Assembly (NCBI GenBank): GCA_045638265.1
Contig: JAZUBA010000002.1
Coordinates: 1 to 17,685 of the forward strand
DNA length: 17,685 nucleotides
Direction: 5' to 3'
DNA from: RGIG4140 sp045638265
Lineage (GTDB): Bacteria > Pseudomonadota > Alphaproteobacteria > CAAHEQ01 > UBA3637
A model generated the notes under the pieces. That model made no database searches and was not told the DNA's origin. It worked only from the letters and a program-made list of their open reading frames with translations. The position numbers and the translations under genes were made by a program. Below are positions 7,150-14,304 of this stretch, piece after piece; position 1 is the first letter of the stretch, and each line of letters starts with the position of its first letter.

Positions 7150-7785
7150 TTAACAATGTGATTTTTCAATTATATTTTTAATCAAATCAGAGAACTCCAG
7201 TTTATGATTTTTTAAAATTTGTTCTTTACAAGATGCCTCTTGAGAAGATTTTTTTAATTTTGAATTATTATTAAGTGAGGTTAAACTTAAATATCGTTTT
7301 TTTAAATTTTCAAGAGCTTGCATCGGTGTTAATGTTTCATCATTTGACGTATCCGTAACAAACTGTTTAGCAAAAGGTATGAGAAGATTTTGATTTGCTT
7401 TTTCATCGCATTGTTTGGCTACTTTTAACACCGTACTATAAAATGAAATACGACTTTCATTATCTAAATTTTCTTTTGTACATTCGTTACTTAGAGTTTT
7501 AACAAAATCGGTAATTTGTTTTAATTTTACAGCATGTTTTTTAAATGATTCTAATGCTTTTTGTGGGGTTAACGTTTCATCTCTTGACATATCAGAAATA
7601 AAACTTTTAACAAATTGCATCACGTCATTTTTACCATCTTCATCTTCTATTAATTCAACCAATTCTTTTGCACTTTTTGTTAATGCCTGATAAAAGGGTA
7701 ACCGTTGGTCATCGGTAAAATTTTTATTTTCTAATTCTTTAACTGCCTTGTCTTTAAAAATTAAAATATAAGCATTGTTTTCCAT
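7150..7785 (-). CDS. Hypothetical protein with a duplicated helical module
   Basis: 211 residues, soluble, highly charged, no recognised family. It contains two tandem copies of one module: residues about 28-83 and 112-163. Each starts R-(L/I)-x-F-Y, continues through a helix with F-V-(K/T), and ends in the near-identical DETLTPxxALExxKK. A related single module is found in the downstream gene and in the genes at 9830 and 11074. ATG at 7785 is chosen because GGAGG lies 5 nt upstream and a consensus promoter ends 22 nt before it; a longer frame reaching 7854 would start upstream of that promoter. Helical repeats of this kind usually serve in protein contacts, but that is inference only. Likely operon with the 6543-7121 gene. 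Confidence 0.8.
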   Translation of the reverse strand: MENNAYILIFKDKAVKELENKNFTDDQRLPFYQALTKSAKELVELIEDEDGKNDVMQFVKSFISDMSRDETLTPQKALESFKKHAVKLKQITDFVKTLSNECTKENLDNESRISFYSTVLKVAKQCDEKANQNLLIPFAKQFVTDTSNDETLTPMQALENLKKRYLSLTSLNNNSKLKKSSQEASCKEQILKNHKLEFSDLIKNIIEKSHC

Positions 7786-7806
7786 TATTGCCTCCGTTTT
7801 TTTATT

Positions 7807-7835
7807 AGTATATAAAACAATTTGTTCTTTGTCAA
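7807..7835 (-). promoter_or_regulatory. Promoter of the duplicated-module gene
   Basis: On the minus strand: -35 TTGACA (7835-7830, consensus), 17-bp spacer, -10 TATACT (7812-7807). Predicted start near 7800, a leader of about 15 nt with GGAGG before the ATG at 7785. It fixes the start of that gene. Confidence 0.8.
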
Positions 7836-7845
7836 TGTTTTTTTT

Positions 7846-7872
7846 AAAAAACACCCTGTTGAGAGCAGGGTG
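7846..7872 (-). terminator. Intrinsic terminator of the SPFH operon
   Basis: Perfect 7-bp stem CACCCTG (7872-7866) / CAGGGTG (7858-7852), 7-nt loop, followed on the minus strand by T6 (7851-7846). It lies 26 nt beyond the SPFH stop and just upstream of the next promoter, separating the two minus-strand operons. Confidence 0.88.
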
Positions 7873-7897
7873 CTTGTTTTAAAAATGCAATAAAAAA

Positions 7898-8683
7898 TTA
7901 TTTTGTTGCAATATTGATAAATGGTAACGGCGCAGAACCATATATATTAACCGGTAATTTTCCATCCCATTTTTGAACGGCCTCATAGGCAACCAAATTT
8001 TGATTTTGACTTAATGCCTGTGAGCGAATACGCATACTTTCAGCTTCGGCTTTGGCGCTTAAAATCTTTTGATTTGCTTCTTCTTCCACTTGTTTGGTCT
8101 TGTTTTTGGCTTTAATGGCATCTTGTGTTGCAATTTGTTTTTCTTCAATAGCTCGTTCAAATTGTGTTGAATAATTAATATCTTCAATAACAACACCTTG
8201 AACCTGAATATGTGCCGGCGCCATACTTTCTTTTAACGATTTTAAAATTTCATCAGATGCTTTTTCACGGTTGGAAACCAACAAATCAGCTTCCCATTTT
8301 CCGATTGTATCTTTGACGGCTTTTAAAATTTGTGGTGTTAAAACTTTTGTTTTATAATCCATACCGATTTCCTGATATAAAATGTGTGCGTTGTTTTCAT
8401 CTACACTGCTGTTAATGGTAATAACCAAATCAGCTTGTTGAACGTCTTTTGTATAAGCACTCATTTTTAATTGACTGCGTTGAACACGTGTGTCAATAGT
8501 TTTAATGTCCGTTGTAATCGGATTGTAAAAATAAATCCCTTCAACCAACGGTTCACCGACAACTTTACCGAAACGTGTTTTGATGCCTCTAAAACCCGTA
8601 TCAATAACGGTTATCCCAGAAAAGCTAATGCCGACTGCAACAAGTAAGACGGCAATAATAATGTATAAAAATGTATTTTTCAT
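7898..8683 (-). CDS. Membrane-anchored SPFH / prohibitin-like protein
   Basis: 261 residues. One N-terminal hydrophobic segment (about 5-25) anchors it, followed by an SPFH domain: TGFRGIKTRFGKVVG (about 29-43), VEGIYFYNPITTD, IDTRVQRSQL, AYTKDVQQADLVITIN, then the helical EEKQIATQDAIKAKN stretch (about 180-230, coiled coil). This layout is shared by prohibitins and HflC/HflK, which form ring or cage assemblies at the membrane and in known cases modulate FtsH-type proteases or organise membrane microdomains. It looks closer to prohibitins than to HflC, and no hflK partner is next to it. AAGGAG lies five bases before the ATG, inside the end of the upstream 62-residue gene, whose stop overlaps this start (ATGA). 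Translation of the two is therefore probably coupled. Confidence 0.88.
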   Translation of the reverse strand: MKNTFLYIIIAVLLVAVGISFSGITVIDTGFRGIKTRFGKVVGEPLVEGIYFYNPITTDIKTIDTRVQRSQLKMSAYTKDVQQADLVITINSSVDENNAHILYQEIGMDYKTKVLTPQILKAVKDTIGKWEADLLVSNREKASDEILKSLKESMAPAHIQVQGVVIEDINYSTQFERAIEEKQIATQDAIKAKNKTKQVEEEANQKILSAKAEAESMRIRSQALSQNQNLVAYEAVQKWDGKLPVNIYGSAPLPFINIATK

Positions 8684-8868
8684 TTGAGCTCCTTTTCAAT
8701 TTTCATTCGGCCTTTTTTTGTTAAAATTAATATTGGGAAAAACAGCCATACACTGAGTGAAAGCTGTTTTTTCAGTGTGTCAGTGGATATTTTGTATATC
8801 AGTATACCTAATATACTTAAAATCCAAACGGTAATGACAAAACGGAATAAAATAACGGTATATATCAT
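8680..8868 (-). CDS. Small membrane protein, translationally coupled to the SPFH gene
   Basis: 62 residues with two hydrophobic stretches (about 2-26 and 37-50) and a Lys/Arg-rich C-terminus (TKKGRMKIEKELK), so both ends are probably cytoplasmic or the second segment is a hairpin. No family recognised. Support for being real: a consensus promoter and AAGGAG at good spacing before the ATG, and an ATGA overlap with the prohibitin-like gene. The context suggests a partner or assembly factor of the SPFH protein, by position only. Confidence 0.8.
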   Translation of the reverse strand: MIYTVILFRFVITVWILSILGILIYKISTDTLKKQLSLSVWLFFPILILTKKGRMKIEKELK

Positions 8869-8889
8869 ATTTTTCTCCTTTTTATTTTG

Positions 8890-8918
8890 TTTATAACGAA
8901 AATCTTAAAAAGTGTCAA
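8890..8918 (-). promoter_or_regulatory. Promoter of the small-membrane-protein / SPFH operon
   Basis: On the minus strand: -35 TTGACA (8918-8913, consensus), 17-bp spacer, -10 TATAAA (8895-8890). Predicted start near 8883, a leader of about 15 nt before the ATG at 8868. Confidence 0.8.
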
Positions 8919-9013
8919 GTACGATATTTTTTCGTATTTATTTTGTTGATTTTAGTTGATATATGATATATAAAAAATACATTAAATAATTTATATGTGA
9001 TGAAAGGAAGAAA

Positions 9014-9766
9014 ATGAATAATAACGTAGAAAGCAGTCATTTAAAAAACTATGTTTTAAACGGTGCCGGAATCGGTTTTAAAATTACGGCAACATTTGCT
9101 TTTTTAATGGCAATTATGAGTGCTTTATTGATTGGTTTTGCCGTTACCTCAAAAATAGCAGACAGTAATGTGAATGCTTTGATTGAAACAATGCCGATTA
9201 TACGTGTTGTAAATGGTAAAATTATTGAACCAATCAGTCAAAATGTTATTCCTTTATCAGACGGTTTTTTGGGTAAAGAAACAAATTTGGTTTATAATAC
9301 AACGGTTGATTCGGTTACAAATATTCCCGATACGGCTCTGATTTATGTTACGGCAAAAGATGTGTATATTCGTGATGACAAATCAGAAGTTATCCGTTAT
9401 CCGATACCGGCAGAATTAACGGCGGATATTACACATGATGTTATGAAACAATCTCTTTCATATCTGGTATGGACAACATCAATCATTTTTGGCGGAATGG
9501 TTTTTGTTTTTGGTATTTTTGCTTTTGTCATGCTTGTTCTGTGTGTGCGTTTATTGGGTAGCTTGGTGAATAAAGATTTAACCTTCGCTGCTTGGGGGCG
9601 TTTAATGGCTTATCCGTGGTGTATTATGTGGGTGGGCTATACATTTTTTGTATTAATGGATATTAATATTTCTGTTTATATGATATTTATCAGTATTTTA
9701 TTGGTTACTTTGTTTGGGGGCTATTTTTTGAAAAATCAAATAAAAACAATGGATTCAAACATTTAA
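9014..9766 (+). CDS. Four-helix integral membrane protein, possibly DUF1189-like
   Basis: 250 residues. Hydrophobic segments at about 20-45, 151-180, 195-213 and 218-238; residues about 46-150 form a polar domain that would lie outside the cytoplasm. The domain has MPIIRVVNGKIIEP near its start and an isoleucine- and valine-rich middle. One N-terminal helix, an external domain opening with a hydrophobic-P-x-I-x-x-x-N/D-G segment, and C-terminal helices resemble DUF1189 membrane proteins, but I can only suggest this. AAAGGAAG lies five bases before the ATG. A weak promoter (TTGATA 8956-8961, 16 bp, TACATT 8978-8983) is possible. It is divergent from the SPFH operon and ends before a bidirectional terminator. 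Function unknown. Confidence 0.8.
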   Translation: MNNNVESSHLKNYVLNGAGIGFKITATFAFLMAIMSALLIGFAVTSKIADSNVNALIETMPIIRVVNGKIIEPISQNVIPLSDGFLGKETNLVYNTTVDSVTNIPDTALIYVTAKDVYIRDDKSEVIRYPIPAELTADITHDVMKQSLSYLVWTTSIIFGGMVFVFGIFAFVMLVLCVRLLGSLVNKDLTFAAWGRLMAYPWCIMWVGYTFFVLMDINISVYMIFISILLVTLFGGYFLKNQIKTMDSNI

Positions 9767-9781
9767 AAATATTAGAAGAAT

Positions 9782-9814
9782 AAAAAAAGCAACTTAAACC
9801 GGTTGCTTTTTTTT
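9782..9814. terminator. Bidirectional intrinsic terminator
   Basis: GCAAC (9789-9793) pairs with GTTGC (9802-9806), 8-nt loop, flanked by A7 and T8. It sits between convergent genes (stop at 9766; minus-strand gene ending at 9830) and can work both ways. Confidence 0.85.
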
Positions 9815-9829
9815 AATGTCAAAATCAAA

Positions 9830-11068
9830 TTATGCCCGTGTATGTTGAAACAAAGAAGCCATTTTTGACCAAAATGATGGCTTTTGTCGGTTAATCATTG
9901 TTTTAAGCGTTATTTCTTTTTGGTTAAAAATTGAAGTTTGTAACTGTGTCATATGCGTTTGAGACGTTAAATCAGCAGATTGCATAAAATTTTGCATCAA
10001 AGAGCGTGTATAGATTTTTATTTCTTTTAATAAATCAGTCTGAACAGTATATTGTTTTGTAAAAGATTGTACACAGTTTGATAATGTTTGCATATATTGA
10101 ACACGCCCATTGGGTATGGTTGATTTTGATAATGTTTCACAAAGATATAATTGATAAGCTAATAAGTGTCTCGGTTCAATATTTTGTTCAAAATCGTTTT
10201 TAAAATGCGTATTTAAATATTGATAGGCGAAAGAATCTGAATGCGTGTCTAATGATTTATCTTCCAAAAAATACGGAATTCCACCGGTAATGATTTTTTT
10301 TGTCATCCAATAACCCGATTTGTCTGTCAACCATTCTACCGGTTCTACTTTAATCCAATAAGCGTTTCCTATTTCAAAATAACTGCCGTCAGAAAGAGGT
10401 AATTGCTTTTCTGAAACTTGTTTATAATCCAAAGCAATCACCCGAATATATTTGGTGCCTTCAAACTCATATTCAGGATAAATATATGTTTGAATGGGTA
10501 TATTGGTATATTTTCGTGTGGTGTGGGTATAAGTTTTACCTGTTTTTTGTAAAATTCCTTGTTGAAAAGCAATTGTTAGTTTATCAGAAGTTTCTTTGTC
10601 TGCCATTGTTTGGGGATATGATCCGTAAGTTGCCATAATAACATGACCCCTGCTATGTATTTTGTCAGTTTGACGACCGTTTTCTTGCTTTATATCGTTT
10701 GGAAAAATATATTTTGTTGTTGCCGGAGTAAGCATTGGTCTTAAACCAATAGCAGCAATGTTATGAATAAAAAACACACCTCGTATTTCATGATAGTGTG
10801 GCAACTGAGTAACAAGACCGCCCAGACATCTGTTTTTGTTTGACAATATTTTTTCAGCCGAAACCCAATAACGAGCCGTAACACGGTTATCATTTGTGTT
10901 GTTATCCTCAGGAAAGGGACCGATTAACTGTAAAGCGGCAAAATCCGTATACTGTGCAATAGCACCATATATTTTGATGGCTTCTAACTGATTGTAATCT
11001 GCTTTGTTACTAAAATTATGCTCACGATGTGTACAAATTTTATCTTCAGGTGGAATAATGTAGTGCAT
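9830..11068 (-). CDS. Hypothetical protein with DUF6273-like core and C-terminal helical module (paralogue B)
   Basis: 412 residues, no signal peptide or membrane helix. The N-terminal part has ARYWVS (about 65-70) and ends IGLRPMLTP, as in domains closing with a G-x-R-P-x-L strand. The core contains YGSYPQ (148-153), PEYEFEGTKYIRV, LSDGSYFEIGNAYWIKVEPVEW (about 225-246), TGGIPYF and YLNTHF (284-289). The order GxYPQ ... KVEPxxW ... YLNxxF resembles DUF6273, a domain of unknown function. Residues about 322-382 carry the helical module shared with three other genes, then an aromatic tail (SFWSKMASLFQHTRA). The gene at 11074 is a clear paralogue with the same order. It starts 5 nt after that gene's stop with no good ribosome binding site, so translation probably depends on coupling. 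Biochemical role unknown. Confidence 0.8.
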   Translation of the reverse strand: MHYIIPPEDKICTHREHNFSNKADYNQLEAIKIYGAIAQYTDFAALQLIGPFPEDNNTNDNRVTARYWVSAEKILSNKNRCLGGLVTQLPHYHEIRGVFFIHNIAAIGLRPMLTPATTKYIFPNDIKQENGRQTDKIHSRGHVIMATYGSYPQTMADKETSDKLTIAFQQGILQKTGKTYTHTTRKYTNIPIQTYIYPEYEFEGTKYIRVIALDYKQVSEKQLPLSDGSYFEIGNAYWIKVEPVEWLTDKSGYWMTKKIITGGIPYFLEDKSLDTHSDSFAYQYLNTHFKNDFEQNIEPRHLLAYQLYLCETLSKSTIPNGRVQYMQTLSNCVQSFTKQYTVQTDLLKEIKIYTRSLMQNFMQSADLTSQTHMTQLQTSIFNQKEITLKTMINRQKPSFWSKMASLFQHTRA

Positions 11069-11073
11069 GGATT

Positions 11074-12288
11074 TTATTCTTTCGTATGAGAAAACTTGGG
11101 CATGAAATGCTGTAAAAACGTTCTTTCATGCAACACTTTCTTTCTGTTTGGTAATTTATTGAAATAATTATATTTTTCTGATTGAAGAACTCTTTTAAGT
11201 TGTTGAACGGCTTTGTTTGGTGTTAAATCTTCATTTTTTTGAAACGTAGATAATAAATTTTTTGTATATAAAGCAATTTCATTCTTTAAGGATTGATATT
11301 CTCCCGTTTCAGCCTGAGATTCTTCTTTTTTCAAATACTGAAGGGAAATCTGTGATAATAACAACATATAATCCAATCTTTTTTCCGATAGGGTTGCTTT
11401 ATTTAATTCGGATAACAAATATGCTTTATAATTGAGCAATGTTTTGGCTTGTAAAGTACGTTCAAATTCTCGCTTAAAATGTGAATTTAAATATTCATAT
11501 ATATATGTATCTTCTAAACTATCAATTTTTTTATCCGTATGAAAAGGAATGCCTGATAAAACAATGTTTTTTGTAATCCAATGACCTGTTTTGTCAACAT
11601 ACCATTCAAGTGGTTCAATTTTTATCCAATATTTTTTATCTTTTTCAAATTGAGAGTCGTCAGAAAGAGTATCATATTGTGAGTAACTGCTTTCTTTTGC
11701 CGTAACACAAATGTATTTGTTGTTTTTAAAAACATATTCGGGACATTCTTCTAACTGAACTGTATCAAACGGATATACCATATCTTTACAAAAAGTATAA
11801 TGCTTGCCTGTTGTTTCCAAATCTCCCCATTTTAAGCAATCTGTTAATTCATCACTTAATTCCTGATTGACAACCGATTGCGGATATTGACCCAGTGTAT
11901 AAACTAAAATCGGTTCATTGTTTTTTGCTTTTTCATAATGTTTTGTTTCCGGAAGTAAATGACTTGTTTCATCCGGTGTTAAAAAAGGTTTAATGCCGAG
12001 TTTTTGATCAAGAGAAACCAATTTGGCCGTACTGACAGATTTGTCCCTATCGTAAAAATTTGGAAAACACGATAATTTGTTTTCAGGACAATATATCCAC
12101 CAATACGGATCATCAATAATTTGTTTTGGTTCACAAAAAGAAGTCAATCCAAGCAATTTTGCCAAATCACTGGCTTCGGATTGTCCTCGTGTGTTGGTAA
12201 ATATCTCTAACGGCGTGTTCGGTTCTCTGTCTAAACCAAAGCCAAGTTGATTACATACTTGTTGTGTTGTCGGTACTGTATATTGCAT
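11074..12288 (-). CDS. Hypothetical protein with DUF6273-like core and C-terminal helical module (paralogue A)
   Basis: 404 residues, soluble. Same architecture as the downstream gene: N-terminal region ending LGIKPFLTP, core with LGQYPQ (132-137), PEYVFKNNKYICV, YWIKIEPLEW (220-229), LSGIPF and YLNSHF (266-271), helical module (about 304-368, with EDLTPNKAVQQLKR) and an aromatic/basic tail (FLQHFMPKFSHTKE). The start is supported by the paralogue: both begin M-(Q/H)-Y-(T/I)-(V/I)-P and have a Cys at position 12. There is no ribosome binding site before the ATG, and the best promoter would start transcription on the ATG itself, suggesting a leaderless message. The pair arose by duplication and has diverged, most in the N-terminal third. 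Function unknown. Confidence 0.8.
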   Translation of the reverse strand: MQYTVPTTQQVCNQLGFGLDREPNTPLEIFTNTRGQSEASDLAKLLGLTSFCEPKQIIDDPYWWIYCPENKLSCFPNFYDRDKSVSTAKLVSLDQKLGIKPFLTPDETSHLLPETKHYEKAKNNEPILVYTLGQYPQSVVNQELSDELTDCLKWGDLETTGKHYTFCKDMVYPFDTVQLEECPEYVFKNNKYICVTAKESSYSQYDTLSDDSQFEKDKKYWIKIEPLEWYVDKTGHWITKNIVLSGIPFHTDKKIDSLEDTYIYEYLNSHFKREFERTLQAKTLLNYKAYLLSELNKATLSEKRLDYMLLLSQISLQYLKKEESQAETGEYQSLKNEIALYTKNLLSTFQKNEDLTPNKAVQQLKRVLQSEKYNYFNKLPNRKKVLHERTFLQHFMPKFSHTKE

Positions 12289-12294
12289 ATATTT

Positions 12295-12323
12295 AAAATA
12301 TCTGATTTCGGCAGTAAAATCAA
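12295..12323 (-). promoter_or_regulatory. Candidate promoter for the paralogue pair, predicting a leaderless mRNA
   Basis: On the minus strand: -35 TTGATT (12323-12318), 17-bp spacer, -10 TATTTT (12300-12295). The usual seven-base step puts the start at 12288, the A of the ATG. The -10 is only four of six to consensus. Confidence 0.4.
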
Positions 12324-12355
12324 GGAAAAAAATATGTATTTTTAATAAGAATGTC

Positions 12356-12384
12356 TTGAAATTTAAAAATGTGCGTGCTATACT
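12356..12384 (+). promoter_or_regulatory. hfq promoter
   Basis: -35 TTGAAA (12356-12361), 17-bp spacer, -10 TATACT (12379-12384). Predicted start near 12391, leaving a leader of about 23 nt with AAGGAG before the hfq ATG. It probably drives the whole hfq-to-GNAT run. Confidence 0.8.
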
Positions 12385-12413
12385 GCACCAAATTTATGAT
12401 AAGGAGATTGAAA

Positions 12414-12641
12414 ATGCACTATACTGAAGATGATTTTTTAATGCAAATTTGTTCGGAACATATTCCTGTTACCGTTTTTTTAATCGGTGGGGTTAAATTG
12501 CAAGGAATTATTTCATCCTTTGACAGACATACATTATTTTTACGTCGGGATGGGCATACACAAATGATATATAAATCAGCTGTTTCAACGGTTATGCCGG
12601 CAGCTGCCGTTTCACCGTTGGGTGATGTTGAATTGATATAA
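12414..12641 (+). CDS. hfq: RNA chaperone Hfq
   Basis: 75 residues. Hfq hexamers bind small RNAs and mRNAs and promote their pairing. Sm1: PVTVFLIGGVKLQGIISSFD (18-37); Sm2: QMIYKSAVSTVMP (50-62). The loop RRDGHTQ (44-50) is one residue longer than in E. coli, as in alphaproteobacterial Hfq. Unusual: positions equal to E. coli Gln41, Phe42 and His57, all on the proximal U-binding face, are Arg38, His39 and Ser55 (YKSA instead of YKHA), and the Gln8 position is Glu. Distal-face positions keep Gly26, Lys28 and Thr59. It lacks a C-terminal tail. ATG at 12414 is chosen over an in-frame start at 12369, which lies upstream of the predicted transcript; AAGGAG is seven bases before it. hflX follows after 18 nt. 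Confidence 0.93.
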   Translation: MHYTEDDFLMQICSEHIPVTVFLIGGVKLQGIISSFDRHTLFLRRDGHTQMIYKSAVSTVMPAAAVSPLGDVELI

Positions 12642-12659
12642 TGACAGAGGCAAAAAACA

Positions 12660-12662
12660 TTG
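12660..12662 (+). other. hflX: TTG start codon of hflX
   Basis: An in-frame TGA at 12642 leaves this TTG as the only start that keeps the full N-terminal domain. AGAGG (12646-12650) lies nine bases upstream. An ATG at 12641, overlapping the hfq stop, is in another frame and stops after eight codons. Confidence 0.75.
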
Positions 12663-13934
12663 GATAATACACTTGTTTTATTTCCTTATTTAAAAACGGA
12701 CAAACTTGTTCGTGAACCGAATGCTGTTTTAGCCGAGGCTGTATCTTTAACAAAAGCCATTGATTTAAATGTTGTTCATAGCGCTTGTGTTCCTATGCGT
12801 GAAATTAAAGCCGGCACATTTTTAGGAAAAGGCGTTATCGATACGTATCGGGACTTTATTAAAGAAAATGAAGTTGCTGTTGTGATTTTGTCTTGTCGTT
12901 TATCACCGCTTCAACAACGCAATCTTGAAAAAGAATGGAATACAAAAGTTATTGATAAAACAGCTTTAATTTTGGAAATATTCGGCCAGCGTGCCAGAAC
13001 AAAAGAAGGTGTTTTGCAAGTGGAATTGGCACATTTAACGTATGCTCGTTCACGACTGGTTCGTTCTTGGACTCACTTGGAACGTCAACGGGGCGGTTCT
13101 GGCTTTTTAGGGGGTCCGGGGGAAACACAAATTGAATTAGATAGACGTTTGATTGATGAAGATATAGTCAAAATTAAAAAAGAATTGGCGGAAGTCAAAA
13201 AAACACGTGAATTGCATCGCAAAGCCCGTCGACGTGTGCCGTTTCCCATTGTTGCACTTGTTGGATATACAAATGCCGGTAAATCAACATTGTTCAATCA
13301 ATTAACGCAAGCTGATGTTTTTGCAAAAGATATGTTATTTGCAACACTTGACCCGACAATGCGTCAAATCAAACTCCCCAGCGGACAAATTGCCATTTTA
13401 TCAGATACAGTTGGATTTGTTTCGGATTTGCCGACTGAATTGGTTATGGCGTTTCGGGCAACGTTGGAAGAAGTTTTAGAGGCTGATGTGATTGTTCATG
13501 TGAGAGATTATTATCATCCTGATACGAAAGCACAAAAAAAAGACGTAGAAGCCGTTTTATCCGATTTAGGATTAAAAGAACGTGTGGATTGTGAATTGTT
13601 GGAAGCTTTAAATAAAATTGATTTATTTGAGCCTGATGAACAGATAATGATATGCAATCAGAAAAAACGCAAAACAAAAGAATGGCCGATTTCTGCTGTA
13701 ACAGGCGAGGGAGTTTCTGCTTTGTTGCAAGCGGTTGAAGATGTATTGAATAAAGACAGAAAAATATTTAAACTGATGGTGCCGATTGAAGATGGTAAAA
13801 CATTGGCTAGATTGTATCAAAAAGGGCAAATCGTGTCCCGTAAAGATAACGAAAAGACCATTACGTTGTTTGTGAAATTAAAACCCGAAGATGAAGCATT
13901 GTTTCAATCTTATATCATAAAAAAAGGAAAGTAA
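12660..13934 (+). CDS. hflX: GTPase HflX
   Basis: 424 residues. HflX is a ribosome-binding GTPase that splits stalled 70S ribosomes, notably in heat stress. The N-terminal domain (about 1-190) has the family stretches GKGVIDTY, LSPLQQRNLE and the glycine-rich GGSGFLGGPGETQIELDRR segment followed by a coiled arm. The G domain has G1 GYTNAGKS (202-209), G3 DTVGF (249-253) and G4 NKID (318-321); FATLDPT lies between G1 and G3. A short C-terminal domain (about 370-424) follows. Length is normal. Translation probably starts at TTG. It lies 18 nt after hfq, the classical order, and 1 nt before the zinc-protein gene, so it is surely in the operon. Confidence 0.95.
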   Translation: MDNTLVLFPYLKTDKLVREPNAVLAEAVSLTKAIDLNVVHSACVPMREIKAGTFLGKGVIDTYRDFIKENEVAVVILSCRLSPLQQRNLEKEWNTKVIDKTALILEIFGQRARTKEGVLQVELAHLTYARSRLVRSWTHLERQRGGSGFLGGPGETQIELDRRLIDEDIVKIKKELAEVKKTRELHRKARRRVPFPIVALVGYTNAGKSTLFNQLTQADVFAKDMLFATLDPTMRQIKLPSGQIAILSDTVGFVSDLPTELVMAFRATLEEVLEADVIVHVRDYYHPDTKAQKKDVEAVLSDLGLKERVDCELLEALNKIDLFEPDEQIMICNQKKRKTKEWPISAVTGEGVSALLQAVEDVLNKDRKIFKLMVPIEDGKTLARLYQKGQIVSRKDNEKTITLFVKLKPEDEALFQSYIIKKGK

Positions 13935-13935
13935 T

Positions 13936-14280
13936 ATGGCGAAAAATTTTACACGAAAAGTTGAAGATTTTACTTGCGAAGTTTGTGATGAAGATGTTGT
14001 CGGTAATGGTTATACGAACCACTGTCCGACTTGTTTATCCAGTAAACATGTTGATATTCAACCCGGTGACAGAGCTTCTGACTGTGGTGGGGTGATGTAT
14101 GCTGTCGGATATGAATTGCGTAACGGTAAAGAATGGATTTTACACCGTTGTGAAGGATGTGGGTTTGAACGACGCAATCATGTTCGTCCCGAAGATAACA
14201 GGGAAGCAGTGCGAGCTTTATCAAACGGCACATTAGATTTGTATTTGCAAAAAATCAGAGATACTAACAGTCGTTCATAG
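13936..14280 (+). CDS. RNHCP domain zinc-binding protein
   Basis: 114 residues. Cys14-x2-Cys17, then TNHCPTCLSSKHVD (27-40) and PGDR (43-46), Cys50, and a second pair in HRCEGCGFERRNHV. These are the hallmarks of the RNHCP domain (the name reads R-N-H-C-P; here T-N-H-C-P), a small putative zinc ribbon of unknown biochemical role. The cysteine pairs make zinc binding likely. ATG follows the hflX stop by 1 nt, with AAAGGAAAG upstream, so it is translated in the hfq-hflX operon; this hints at an RNA- or ribosome-related job, by association only. Confidence 0.85.
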   Translation: MAKNFTRKVEDFTCEVCDEDVVGNGYTNHCPTCLSSKHVDIQPGDRASDCGGVMYAVGYELRNGKEWILHRCEGCGFERRNHVRPEDNREAVRALSNGTLDLYLQKIRDTNSRS

Positions 14281-14304
14281 TCAAACAGGAAAGGAAAACC
14301 TAAT

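Noticed and set aside
8684..8896. Plus-strand open frame of 70 codons opposite the small membrane protein gene
   Set aside because: It lies antisense to a gene with a consensus promoter, a good ribosome site and an overlap with its partner, and has no such signals itself.
2321..12316. Shared 11-mer TACTGCCGAAA (minus strand) in the uup promoter region and in the promoter of the gene at 11074
   Set aside because: Shared 11-mers are expected by chance in a window of this size, and the position relative to -35 and -10 differs between the two.
12641..12667. ATG overlapping the hfq stop as a possible hflX start
   Set aside because: It is in a different frame and stops after eight codons; the TTG at 12660 is in frame with HflX.
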